A program made the translations under genes and the position numbers. The notes under the pieces were generated by a model, which was not told the origin of the DNA, did not search any database, and saw only the letters and a list, made by a program, of their open reading frames with translations. A stretch of DNA of 46,415 nt from Planctomycetia bacterium (GTDB taxonomy: Bacteria; Planctomycetota; Phycisphaerae; Phycisphaerales; SM1A02). Shown piece after piece: positions 8,735 to 16,881 of this stretch. The stretch lies in assembly GCA_005776885.1 (NCBI GenBank), contig SXOD01000001.1, positions 1-46,415 on the forward strand, read 5' to 3'. The first letter of the stretch is position 1. The number at the start of each line of letters is the position of its first letter.

Positions 8735-9907
8735 ATGGTTCCCCGTGAGATCGAGCCACGTTTCCGTGCCGCGCTGAAGGCATTCCCCGCTGTAACGCTG
8801 ACGGGTCCGCGGCAGGCGGGGAAGTCAACGCTCTGCCGCTCGATTGAACCGGAGTTGCCCTACTGCAACCTTGAGGCATTGGACACTCGCGGATTTGCCC
8901 AGAGCGATCCTCGTGGGTTCCTGGCGCAGTTTCCGAAGGGGGCGATTCTGGATGAGGTTCAACGGGTTCCCGAACTGGCGAGTTACCTGCAGGGGATCAT
9001 CGACGCGGACTCAACACCAGGGCGATGGATACTGACTGGCTCGCAAAACCTTGCGGTCATAGAGGAGGTGAATCAGTCGCTCGCCGGTCGCACAGCGGTC
9101 TTGCATCTCCTTCCGCTCTCGCGGAGTGAAGTGGTCGGGTTCCCGTCGCATCCAACCACCTTGAATGCCACGATCTTCACGGGTGGTTACCCGCGGATCC
9201 TGGATCGCGCGCTTGACCCGTCCCAGTGGCTGCAGTCGTATGTCGCCACCTACATCGAGCGAGATGTCCGCATGCTGTCCAATGTCGGCGATCTCGTGGC
9301 CTTTCAGCGATTCGTTGAATTGTGTGCGTCGAGGACGGGCCAGCTCTTGAACTACTCGTCGCTCGCCAGTGACTGTTCTGTCTCGCAGCCGACCGCGAAG
9401 GCGTGGCTCAGCCTGCTCGAGGCGAGTTTTGTGACGATGCGCGTGCCGGCGTTTCACACGAATGCCCGGAAGCGCTTGATGAAGATGCCGAAGTTGCACT
9501 TCATCGACACGGGCCTCGCGTGCTGGCTCCTTGGCATTCGCAGCCACGAGCAGCTGCAGACCCACCCCCTGAGGGGTCCATTGTTCGAGTCATGGGTGGT
9601 CTCCGAGATCGCGAAGCATCGACTGAACGCAGGAGAGCCGATCGGCCTCCACCACTACAGAGAACACAATGGGGCAGAGGCCGACCTGGTGATCGACCGC
9701 GGTGGCATCCTCACCGTCGTCGAGGCCAAGTCGGCCGCAACCGCCACACCCGCGCTCCTGGCCGGGGCGATGAAGGCTCGCGAGTACTTGGGGATTGAGG
9801 CGCCTGTCAGTCACACCATCGTGGTGTACGGAGGAGGGACTTCGCAACGCCGCTCGGGACTTGATGTGGTTCCGTGGTGTGACCTGCACAAGTTCGCCTG
9901 GCGGTAG
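8735..9907 (+). CDS. AAA-type ATPase with C-terminal DUF4143 domain
   Basis: 390 aa from ATG 8735. Walker A is GPRQAGKST (24-32), Walker B is AILDEVQ (about 70-76), and TGSQN follows near residue 99 as a sensor-like motif. After the AAA_14 core comes the DUF4143 region: GGYPRILDR, then SYVATYIERDVR, a winged-helix-like segment, KLHFIDTGLACWLLG and a C-terminal part (EADLVIDRGG, VVEAKS) that resembles a PD-(D/E)XK nuclease-like fold. Such proteins are common, often laterally transferred, and mostly of unknown function. The gene is solitary, has an AT-richer leader, and lies between two palindromic repeats sharing 20 bp that includes its own stop codon. This suggests acquisition as a unit. Confidence 0.87.
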   Translation: MVPREIEPRFRAALKAFPAVTLTGPRQAGKSTLCRSIEPELPYCNLEALDTRGFAQSDPRGFLAQFPKGAILDEVQRVPELASYLQGIIDADSTPGRWILTGSQNLAVIEEVNQSLAGRTAVLHLLPLSRSEVVGFPSHPTTLNATIFTGGYPRILDRALDPSQWLQSYVATYIERDVRMLSNVGDLVAFQRFVELCASRTGQLLNYSSLASDCSVSQPTAKAWLSLLEASFVTMRVPAFHTNARKRLMKMPKLHFIDTGLACWLLGIRSHEQLQTHPLRGPLFESWVVSEIAKHRLNAGEPIGLHHYREHNGAEADLVIDRGGILTVVEAKSAATATPALLAGAMKAREYLGIEAPVSHTIVVYGGGTSQRRSGLDVVPWCDLHKFAWR

Positions 9908-9913
9908 CGCAAC

Positions 9914-9982
9914 GTCCTCCGGCGGTTATCGGTGGGAACCCGCCGCTCAGCAGCGGGATTCCACCGATGACCCCGAGCAGAC
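9914..9982. repeat. 69-bp palindromic repeat, copy b (divergent arms)
   Basis: GTCC at 9914-9917, core 9924-9972, AGAC at 9979-9982. The outer arm half (GGTTATCGGTGG with CCACCGATGACC) is kept, but the inner half is replaced by CCCGC and GCGGG, which still pair. The ATPase stop TAG is six bases before GTCC. It lies between convergent genes and could serve both 3' ends. Confidence 0.85.
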
Positions 9983-10001
9983 CTACAGTGTGGGGACGAC
10001 C

Positions 10002-11099
10002 TCACGATTCCTTCGACGATTCCTTCGACTGGTGCGCCCGGGACAGGTTCATGATCGATCGAAAGATCTCCGCCGTCGCGTCCGGGTCCAAGCCGAATGA
10101 CTCGGCCGTCTCTCGCCTCGCCGCCAGCAGCTGGTCCTCACGCCGCGGATCACGCACACCTCGCCCGACCGAAGCCTTCGCACGCACGGCACGCATGGCC
10201 AACTCGATGCGTTGCGCCAGCATGCGGAGCAAGTCGTGGTCCAGCGCATCGATCCGCTCGCGAATGTCCCGCAAGAGCGGCGGCGGCTCGTCGGACTCGG
10301 GCAGCCGGAGCGCGGCAGGTTCCTCGTGCGCTTGCTCACCGGGTTCGGGTGCCGCTCGCAGCGCCGCATCCGTCACTCGCAGCGCGTCCATCAATCGAGC
10401 CCTCGCGTCGTCAGACCAAGGATTCTGTCGATGCAGCGTGGCAAAGAGCTGGCCCGCGTCGGCGCGCGCGGTCTGCACCGTGCGCGCGATGCCACCCACG
10501 GACGGCGGCACCCAGTCGCTTTCGATGTCAAAACCACAGTCCACGAACCCCTTCGCCACGAAGAACGCCAGGGCATGGCTCTGCGCCATGAGTCGGTCGT
10601 GCGACTCCGGGTCCATCCGACGCGTGTCGCAGCCGAAGTCGCGCCAGAACGACTCGGCTCGATCCGCCGCGTCGCGATGTTGCGGGTGCGGGCAGATGAT
10701 GGTGCGCAGCGGACGCTCACCCAACGCCAGGCTGAGTGGGCCGAAGAGCGGATGTGTCGCGGCCCAGGGGATCGCGGCGCCCAACGCCTGTTCCAGCGCC
10801 GCGACCGGACCGCCTTTGACCGAGCCGACTTCCACTACGAGGTGGTCCGGTGTGAGATGCGATCGAATCGCGGCCAGCGCCGTCGCCGTGGCCGCCACCG
10901 GCACCGACAACAGCACGATGCCCGCTCCGGCAACCGCCTCTGCCGGCGTCGCGGCGCACAATGATTCCGGCACCGGCGCTCGTGGGTCCCAACCTCGAAC
11001 CGTGACGCCGGTCTCCGCCAGTCGCTCCCCGACGGCGCTCCCAAATCGACCCCAACCGATGATGGCGACGTGGCCAGGATTCTTGGACGGCTGATTCAT
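10002..11099 (-). CDS. tyrA: Bifunctional prephenate dehydrogenase and chorismate mutase, fused in that order
   Basis: 365 aa from ATG 11099. Residues 11-30 form a Rossmann nucleotide-binding start (AIIGWGRFGSAVGERLAE), and HPLFGP at 116-121 plus the following ICPH segment match TyrA dehydrogenases. Residues 275-356 form an AroQ-type chorismate mutase helix bundle (LLRDIRERIDALDHDLLRML, with downstream Arg and Lys). It would convert chorismate to prephenate and oxidise that, or arogenate, towards tyrosine. Enteric TyrA has the mutase first; here it is last. No ACT domain is seen. It is convergent with the ATPase gene and divergent from the secreted protein at 11191. Use of NAD or NADP, and prephenate versus arogenate, cannot be told. 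Confidence 0.88.
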   Translation of the reverse strand: MNQPSKNPGHVAIIGWGRFGSAVGERLAETGVTVRGWDPRAPVPESLCAATPAEAVAGAGIVLLSVPVAATATALAAIRSHLTPDHLVVEVGSVKGGPVAALEQALGAAIPWAATHPLFGPLSLALGERPLRTIICPHPQHRDAADRAESFWRDFGCDTRRMDPESHDRLMAQSHALAFFVAKGFVDCGFDIESDWVPPSVGGIARTVQTARADAGQLFATLHRQNPWSDDARARLMDALRVTDAALRAAPEPGEQAHEEPAALRLPESDEPPPLLRDIRERIDALDHDLLRMLAQRIELAMRAVRAKASVGRGVRDPRREDQLLAARRETAESFGLDPDATAEIFRSIMNLSRAHQSKESSKES

Positions 11100-11190
11100 G
11101 CGTGCTAGGAGCGCAGGCTATCGGAACTGGATTCGGCGGATTCGGGCCGCACCCGCTTGCATCGACCCAGAATTGTGCGATGCTCTCCCC

Positions 11191-12075
11191 ATGCGCCGCC
11201 ACGCACACCTCATCGCACTCACCATGCCCGGGGCAACATTGCTCGCGATGGCCCCGACCGCGCTCGCTCAGGGCATCGAAGAGACACTTGTCTTTCAGCA
11301 AAGCGTCAACGGCTACAACGCGACGCAGGACACTTGGATCGACGAGGACTATCCAAACTCCTCCTACGGCGGCGCGTCTACCAAGTGGTGCGACGACGAC
11401 ACCGCCAACAGCATCTGGAGCGACTACGCGGGGCAGGCGCTGCTCCGCTTTGACGACCTCATGGGTGACGAGTGGTGGCAGATCCCCGCGGGCAGCCAGA
11501 TCGTCAGTGCCACGCTGGAAGTGCATGTCGTCGAGGACAACGACTCGCCGTTCTGGACGCCGACCGTGTACGTCCACCAGGTCACTCGAGACTGGGACGA
11601 GGGCAGCACCTGGAACTCGCTCGGTGGAGGCCTCAGCGTGCCCGCCGACATGATGGGCCACTTCGCCACCTTCAGCAGCGACAACGAGCCGGAGGAGGCA
11701 TCGCACCGAGCGATCGGCGTGACCGCCCAAGTCAACGACTGGTTTCACGGCGGCGATGGCACCGGCGCTGCGAACTGGGGCTTCGCGTTCATCTTCGAAA
11801 ACATCGATGGCAACGACGACGGCATCGAGATCGCGTCCAGCGAGAACGGAACAGTCGAGGTTCGACCAAAGCTCAGCGTGACCTTCGTTCGCCCTGACGA
11901 GCCGCCGCCACCACCGAACGACCCCGGCGACCTCAACGGTGATGGCCTGGTCAACGCGGCCGACCTGGCGATCGTTCTTGGCAAGTGGGGGACGAGTGAC
12001 CCGCTGGGCGACGCCAACGGCGACGGCCTGGTGGACGGTGCCGACATGGCGGTCGTCATCGGGAACTGGCAGTAG
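11191..12075 (+). CDS. Secreted DNRLRE-domain protein with dockerin-like tail
   Basis: 294 aa from ATG 11191 (the frame opens at 11098, but the signal peptide begins at 11191: a short Arg/His N-region, hydrophobic core and ALAQG). The middle resembles DNRLRE/CBM96-like beta-sandwich domains: DTWIDEDYPNSSYGGAS, ALLRFDDL, VSATLEVHV, WNSLGGG and a final VRPKLSVTF strand. A proline stretch leads to residues 244-294, a pair of DLNGDGLVNAADL and DANGDGLVDGADM calcium loops. Possible roles are surface adhesion or polysaccharide binding; no catalytic motif is visible. A palindrome (copy c) follows 34 bases after the stop. Confidence 0.82.
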   Translation: MRRHAHLIALTMPGATLLAMAPTALAQGIEETLVFQQSVNGYNATQDTWIDEDYPNSSYGGASTKWCDDDTANSIWSDYAGQALLRFDDLMGDEWWQIPAGSQIVSATLEVHVVEDNDSPFWTPTVYVHQVTRDWDEGSTWNSLGGGLSVPADMMGHFATFSSDNEPEEASHRAIGVTAQVNDWFHGGDGTGAANWGFAFIFENIDGNDDGIEIASSENGTVEVRPKLSVTFVRPDEPPPPPNDPGDLNGDGLVNAADLAIVLGKWGTSDPLGDANGDGLVDGADMAVVIGNWQ

Positions 12076-12109
12076 GTGAGGGGGCATCCTCGCGCGACCG
12101 CCCCCTAAC

Positions 12110-12178
12110 GTCCCCCCTCGGTTATCGGTGGAAATGTGCCCCTCAAGGGCACATTTCCACCGATAACCGGGGCCGGAC
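12110..12178. repeat. 69-bp palindromic repeat, copy c
   Basis: GTCC 12110-12113, core 12120-12168 with perfect 22-bp arms around CTCAA, GGAC 12175-12178. A separate short hairpin (GGGGGC with GCCCCC) lies just upstream at about 12080-12105. It sits between the secreted DNRLRE gene and the sigma factor gene on the same strand. Confidence 0.9.
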
Positions 12179-12278
12179 CTTGCGCGCGAACCGCCCGCGA
12201 GCAAACCATCGCGCGCAGCCGTCCGGATTTCCTGACTTTCCCCCGACGCGCTGTCGCGTCTTCATTCCGGGGGCCAAG

Positions 12279-12920
12279 GTGACCCACCCGACCGACCCAA
12301 CTAGACCAACTGATCCACCCGTCCAGTCCGACGCAGCCCAGCCGAAAGACTCCTTCGCCGCCCTCATCGAGGAGCACTATCTGGTGCTCCGCCGGATCGC
12401 CGCGCGTGCGCTGCGAGACCGTCGTGGGCTGGCGGCGATGAGCCCCACAAGCCTCGTGGCCGAGAGCGCCATCAAGATGCTGAGCCAGCGGACCAAGCCG
12501 GTTTCCGAAGCGCACCTGCGTGGCATCGCCACGGTTTTCATGGCGCGAATCCTTGCGGACGACGCACGCCACCGGCTCCGGGTCAAGCGCAACGGCGGCA
12601 AGCGCCCGCAGTCCATCGACGAAGGCACCATCGCCTTCGAGCTCGCCGCTGCACGCGACTCCGCCACCTCGCCAGATGGACACTTGACCGCGAGCATCAA
12701 GCGCGAAGAGCTCCTCACTGCGATGGAACAAGTAGCCGAGGAGGCGCCGCGCGCGATGGAAGTGGTGACGCTGCACCTGGTCGCAGGGCTGCCGCTGGAG
12801 CGGGTGGCGGAGCTCATCGAGGCCAGTCTTCGCACAACCTATCGAGACTTGGACCACGGCAAGGCGCTGCTCGCTCGCCAGCTTTCGCAGGACATGATCG
12901 ACGGGGGCAGCGCGGCATGA
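12279..12920 (+). CDS. ECF-like sigma-70 family RNA polymerase sigma factor
   Basis: 213 aa from GTG 12279, chosen because it follows a G-rich stretch and because the frame upstream (open from TTG 12180) encodes sequence unlike the family. Residues about 28-100 correspond to sigma region 2 (LIEEHYLVLRRIAARAL, LVAESAIKML, RGIATVFMARILADDARHRL) and 145-203 to region 4 with a helix-turn-helix (EVVTLHLVAGLPLERVAELI, then SLRTTYRDLDHGKALL). The pattern fits the planctomycete-enriched group of ECF-like sigma factors that pair with protein kinases. Its stop overlaps the start of the kinase gene by four bases (ATGA), so the two are translationally coupled. No anti-sigma factor is adjacent; the kinase probably controls it. 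Confidence 0.87.
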   Translation: MTHPTDPTRPTDPPVQSDAAQPKDSFAALIEEHYLVLRRIAARALRDRRGLAAMSPTSLVAESAIKMLSQRTKPVSEAHLRGIATVFMARILADDARHRLRVKRNGGKRPQSIDEGTIAFELAAARDSATSPDGHLTASIKREELLTAMEQVAEEAPRAMEVVTLHLVAGLPLERVAELIEASLRTTYRDLDHGKALLARQLSQDMIDGGSAA

Positions 12921-15004
12921 GCGGCCATCCGCCACCCGCCCGCGACCCGAGTGGCGGCTCGCACCGCGAACCCGCCCGCGACCCGCTCAGCGATGCCCTC
13001 TCCGCGCTCGGCCGTGACCTCGACGGCGCGCTGCGCTCGGGGCCTCGTCGATGCGGGCCGTACCAGCTTCTTTCCGAGATTGCCGAGGGCGCGTACGGCG
13101 TCATCTACGCAGCCGTGCAGGATCCGCCGATCTCCCGCCGCGTCGCGATCAAGGTGCTCAAGCGAGGACTTGATACTGACGAGATCCTCCGTCGTTTCGC
13201 GCTGGAGCAGCATGTCCTGGGGCGGATCGATCACCCGGCCGTCACGCCGATCCTTGACGCCGGCAGCACCACCGATGGTCGGCCGTGGTTTGCAATGCCG
13301 CTCCTCGAAGGCGGCCCCATCACCAGCGAGGCCGATGCGGCGCGACTCACGATTCGAGACCGCGTGCGGCTCTTCGCGCGAGTCTGCGATGGCGTGAATG
13401 CCGCGCACGTGCGAGGAGTGGTCCATCGAGACCTCAAGCCCTCCAACATCCTTCTGGTCTGCGACTCAGAAATGCTCTCGCCCCGCATCATCGACTTCGG
13501 CGTCGCGCGCGCCATCGAGGGCGAGGCCCACCACCTCCGGACGCAGACGGCGGCGCGTGGACACATGGGTACGTTGGCCTACATGGCTCCCGAGCAGCAC
13601 GACCCCGAGGGCATCGCGGACCTCCGGAGCGACGTGTACTCGCTTGGCGTCGTGCTCGCTGAGCTCTTGACCGGCGTTGCTCCAAGGCCGGGAGATTCCA
13701 TTCGCCCGGCGGCAAGCAGCCAAGTGAAGTCGGAGTCGATTCGCAGCCAGTCTGAGGCTCTGGCCCGAGCGGAAGCGCGACAGCTGGAGTCAGCAGGGGC
13801 GCACGCCCGCGCGCTCCGCGGTGACCTCAACGCCATCATTGCGCATGCCACCATGCCGGAGCCGCACCTGCGATACCAGAGTGCCTCGGCGATGGCAGAT
13901 GACTTGCGTCGATGGCTGCGGCACGAGCCGATCACGGCGCGCCCGTCGGGTGCCATGTACCTCGCCGGCCGCATCGTCCGCAAGCATCGAGGCATCGCGG
14001 CGCTCATCGCCGTCACGCTGGCCGTGCTCGCCGCACTTGCAGCGGAGATCGTCCGTGGCCGCATCGTCGCCGACCAGAATGCCGCGCGCGCATCGATCGT
14101 CGCGCAGCGGGCCACGGAGGTGCGATCCGCGCTGGAGAGCGTGTTTGGCGGCATCGACACCGGTCTCGCGCTTGGCCGCGACCGAGACCTGCTGACGGAA
14201 CTCCTTGACGCAAGCAGCACCTCGCTGATGCAGTCGATCGACACGCGCGAACCCGTCGCTGCCGCGGAAATCGCGGCCGTGCTGGCGAAAGCGTGGTGCT
14301 CGCTGGACAGGCCACGGCGTGCCGAGGAACTCATGGTGGCGGCCGGGCAGGTGCTCGATGCCGAACAGGCCAACCTGCACGCTCCGGATGCTCGGCTCGA
14401 CTGGACCATGGCTCGAGCCAGCGTTGATCTCTGGCTCGGGATGGCGCTGGAGCGAATCGACCGGCTGGGCAAGGGAGTGGTGGGCGACTACGACACCGGC
14501 GGCGGCGTGGAGCACTGGCGGAAGGCGCTCGATCGCCTCAGCGACGCGGGCGCATTAGAGACCCGGCTCGCCACCGATGCCGGCCTGCAACTGTGGCGCC
14601 GCCGCTATGCGTGGCCGGAAGGCTTCGAGTCCGAACATGAACGATTCAGCGCGTTCGAGGCCTGGCTCGAGCCGCGAGTGATGGCGCTGCCCGACGACGA
14701 CCTGGCGAAGTGGGACTATCGGCTTCGGAAGGCTGAGATCGCCGGCTGGGTCGAAATCTTGGAGAAATACCCGCCGCTCGTTGCCGAAGCCGAGCGACAG
14801 TTGGGCAGTTGCCATCCGCATGCATTGAGATACCGACTGAACGAGTTCCGATTCATGGGTGGCGCGGGAGTAGCCGCGTTGGCCCAGCGGACCGATCCGA
14901 CGATGGATCACAACCCGGGTGTCCACCATTTCACCGACGCGCAATTCGCCGATCACTGGGACAAGGCGCTCAGAGCAGGCGAGCGATTGATCCCGGACTT
15001 GTAG
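12917..15004 (+). CDS. Membrane-anchored eukaryotic-like serine/threonine protein kinase
   Basis: 695 aa from ATG 12917. Kinase domain about 48-310: glycine loop region IAEGAYGVIY (the first loop Gly is Ala), VAIK with Lys79, HRDLKPSN (170-177), DFG (193-195), MAPE (223-226) and DVYSLGVVLAELLTG. A transmembrane helix lies about 360-380 (IAALIAVTLAVLAALAAEIV). The C-terminal half is helical and TPR-like. It overlaps the sigma factor gene by four bases, so it probably senses a signal and adjusts that factor. The frame stops at TAG 15002-15004, yet the same frame continues open for 98 codons with repeat-like sequence (see the next entry), so this may be a truncated product. Confidence 0.88.
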   Translation: MSGHPPPARDPSGGSHREPARDPLSDALSALGRDLDGALRSGPRRCGPYQLLSEIAEGAYGVIYAAVQDPPISRRVAIKVLKRGLDTDEILRRFALEQHVLGRIDHPAVTPILDAGSTTDGRPWFAMPLLEGGPITSEADAARLTIRDRVRLFARVCDGVNAAHVRGVVHRDLKPSNILLVCDSEMLSPRIIDFGVARAIEGEAHHLRTQTAARGHMGTLAYMAPEQHDPEGIADLRSDVYSLGVVLAELLTGVAPRPGDSIRPAASSQVKSESIRSQSEALARAEARQLESAGAHARALRGDLNAIIAHATMPEPHLRYQSASAMADDLRRWLRHEPITARPSGAMYLAGRIVRKHRGIAALIAVTLAVLAALAAEIVRGRIVADQNAARASIVAQRATEVRSALESVFGGIDTGLALGRDRDLLTELLDASSTSLMQSIDTREPVAAAEIAAVLAKAWCSLDRPRRAEELMVAAGQVLDAEQANLHAPDARLDWTMARASVDLWLGMALERIDRLGKGVVGDYDTGGGVEHWRKALDRLSDAGALETRLATDAGLQLWRRRYAWPEGFESEHERFSAFEAWLEPRVMALPDDDLAKWDYRLRKAEIAGWVEILEKYPPLVAEAERQLGSCHPHALRYRLNEFRFMGGAGVAALAQRTDPTMDHNPGVHHFTDAQFADHWDKALRAGERLIPDL

Positions 15005-15298
15005 GCGACGGTCGGTCGCGAAGATCGAAGGACGCTCACGGCGAAAGTGTGGCGACTCCATATCCTGGAGAACGCGGCGCAGTGTCAGGCTTGGATGTGG
15101 GGCGTGGAAGGCGGGCGGCCGTCGTCTAGTTATCGGTCGCGTGTCGTCCCATCGACCTCGATTGGCACCGCGATTGCGCCCGAAGCAGTTTCTGCGCGAC
15201 TGGCAGAGCTCCGGCAACAAGTGATCGATGAGATCACCGCCGCCGAGGGGCCGGAGTCAGGGCTCTTGGCCAGCGTTGGCGACGGGTATGAGGGGTAG
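15005..15298 (+). pseudogene. In-frame continuation of the kinase gene after an amber codon
   Basis: Exactly in the kinase frame after TAG 15002-15004. It reads ATVGREDRRTLTAKVWRLHI then LENAAQ, and ends ELRQQVIDEITAAEGPESGL at stop 15296-15298. The first part resembles the gradual TPR style of kinase C-termini (xATxGxEDxxTLxAxxxLxxxL). A GAG to TAG change would give PDLEATVGRED. The stop at 15298 directly abuts palindrome copy d, which elsewhere follows gene ends closely. This suggests that 15298 was the original gene end. A GTG at 15047 could start a separate 83-aa product, but no ribosome binding site is seen. A sequencing error is also possible. Confidence 0.5.
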
Positions 15299-15367
15299 GT
15301 CCCAGGTCGGTTATCGGTGGAAATGTGCCCCTCAAGGGCACATTTCCACCGATAACCGCGAGCGGAC
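15299..15367. repeat. 69-bp palindromic repeat, copy d
   Basis: GTCC 15299-15302, core 15309-15357 with perfect 22-bp arms around CTCAA, GGAC 15364-15367. Its flanks are reversed relative to the other copies (AGGTCC on the left, GGACGT on the right). It touches the stop codon at 15296-15298. Confidence 0.9.
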
Positions 15368-15387
15368 GTGGGGGATCGTGGCATGGT

Positions 15388-15413
15388 CGCGGACGAGTGT
15401 CGCGTCTCTTTTT
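15388..15413 (+). terminator. Probable intrinsic terminator
   Basis: CGCGGAC and GTCGCG form a six-pair stem with one bulged G around a GAGT loop, followed by TCTCTTTTT. It lies downstream of the sigma/kinase unit and copy d. Moderate support only, as the stem is short. Confidence 0.5.
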
Positions 15414-15499
15414 CGTGGGGGCGTTAGGGCCGCTGGGGCTTCACCGTCAGCGGGCGAACCGTATCGAACTTCCAATCACCACTCTGAGGAGTTAGCGCA

Positions 15500-16696
15500 T
15501 TGAATCACTCCACCACCGCCTCCGGCCGCCAACCAACTCTCTTCGCGAACCACTGCCGAGTTTCGACCTGCGTGCTCTTGGGGCTCATTACAGTTCTCAG
15601 CCTGGGCACCCGCGCCGCCGCGCAGTGTGACCCGCTGGAGGACCCCTGCTGCTGGGATCCCTGCATGTGTGATCCCTGTTGCTGGGACTACTGCTCCGTG
15701 TCGTGCAACCCTGGGGCGCCAGACTGCAACGGCAATGGGAGATCAGACTATTGCGACCTGCAGGGCGGCGGGTACGACTGCGACTGGAACGGCGTGATTG
15801 ATTCGTGCGAGCTTGCCAACGGAACTGCCGCGGACTGTAACGGCGACGGCGTCATCGACTCATGCGGGGATCCTGGGACAGACTGCAATGGGAATGGCCT
15901 CCCAGACGCATGCGACATCGCAGCGGGCATCGCGGAGGACTGCAACCAGAATGGGTTGATCGACGGTTGTGAGAAGCAGGCGTGGATCCACGTAGAGACC
16001 CTGCCGATCGGCCCCATCGGCGTGGGGTTTTCTCACTCCTTCACATTTGAAGACCTGCCGCCAGTGCTCGGCTACGGCCCAAGCGAATTGAGCGTGGATG
16101 TTCATGGCGACTTCGACAGTCCAGCTGAAGTGCTCTTCGTTCACGTCATTGCGCCTGGCGGCGATCCTCCTGGAATCAACGACTACTGGGGCTACTACGC
16201 TCCGCCACCGCCGTCAGGCGACTTTGGTTCGTCAGCATGCGCTGGTGGGGGTGGAATCCTAAGCGACCTCTCGCAAGGCTTTGGCTTTGAGCTTGGGCAA
16301 ACCGCGCCCGGAGGAACCCTGACAGGTGAAGTCAGCACATCGATCGCCGTCGACCCGCTCCTCTGCCAAGGGGACACATGGGTTGTGATACGGCTTCGGT
16401 ATTTCGCCGCGACGTCCGCCGATTGCAACGCCAACGGCCTGCTTGACAGCTGTGAGATTGCCGCGGGCTACACGGCGGATGTCAACAACAACGGAATCCC
16501 GGACTCGTGTGACCAGCCGCTGACGAACTGCACCGGCGACTTCAACGTGAGCCAATCCGTCGACGGACTCGACCTTGCCTTGCTGATGTCCGATTGGGGA
16601 ACGAGCGCGGCATCGCGAGATCTTGACCAAGATGGGACGATCGGCGGAGCGGACGTCGCAATCCTGTTCGCTCACTGGGGCAACTGCGACCAATGA
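15500..16696 (+). CDS. Secreted Cys-rich DCNGNG-repeat protein with dockerin-like tail
   Basis: 398 aa. The start is TTG at 15500, set by GAGGAG at 15486-15491 with eight-base spacing. A signal peptide follows (VLLGLITVLSLGTRAAAQ). Next come a Cys-dense stretch (CCWDPCMCDPCCWDYC) and five tandem DCNGNGxxDxCD units (about 70-155). A beta-rich domain of about 140 residues without recognised family is next, then two more repeats, then a pair of calcium-loop motifs (DFNVSQSVDGLDLALLMSDW, DLDQDGTIGGADVAILFAHW). The domain layout matches the larger neighbour at 16882, so the two are probably paralogues. A calcium-binding extracellular structural or adhesive role is likely; no enzyme motif is seen. 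Confidence 0.8.
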   Translation: MNHSTTASGRQPTLFANHCRVSTCVLLGLITVLSLGTRAAAQCDPLEDPCCWDPCMCDPCCWDYCSVSCNPGAPDCNGNGRSDYCDLQGGGYDCDWNGVIDSCELANGTAADCNGDGVIDSCGDPGTDCNGNGLPDACDIAAGIAEDCNQNGLIDGCEKQAWIHVETLPIGPIGVGFSHSFTFEDLPPVLGYGPSELSVDVHGDFDSPAEVLFVHVIAPGGDPPGINDYWGYYAPPPPSGDFGSSACAGGGGILSDLSQGFGFELGQTAPGGTLTGEVSTSIAVDPLLCQGDTWVVIRLRYFAATSADCNANGLLDSCEIAAGYTADVNNNGIPDSCDQPLTNCTGDFNVSQSVDGLDLALLMSDWGTSAASRDLDQDGTIGGADVAILFAHWGNCDQ

Positions 16697-16881
16697 CTCG
16701 CGTCGACGTCTTTGCGGGAGGCGGGCTGGATGGCGCATGGTCGGAAGAAGTACGACATGACTTCGGCTGAAGAGCAATCCTCAATTCAGAATCCAGCCTC
16801 CCCAACGCTCGTTCGGCACGCCATCGTCCAGGAGGGACCTACGCAGTCGCCCCGTTGACCATTCCACACCGGATATCCAGC

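Noticed and set aside
10717-12204. Minus-strand open frame of 495 codons running from tyrA through the DNRLRE gene
   Set aside because: It crosses palindrome copy c and the divergent promoter region, and its sequence has no motif.
15127-15150. Partial palindrome (GTTATCGG) inside the kinase continuation
   Set aside because: Only eight bases match and there is no right arm; it could be chance.
8535-15367. CRISPR array
   Set aside because: The repeats are kilobases apart, palindromic and located after genes, with no regular spacers and no cas genes.
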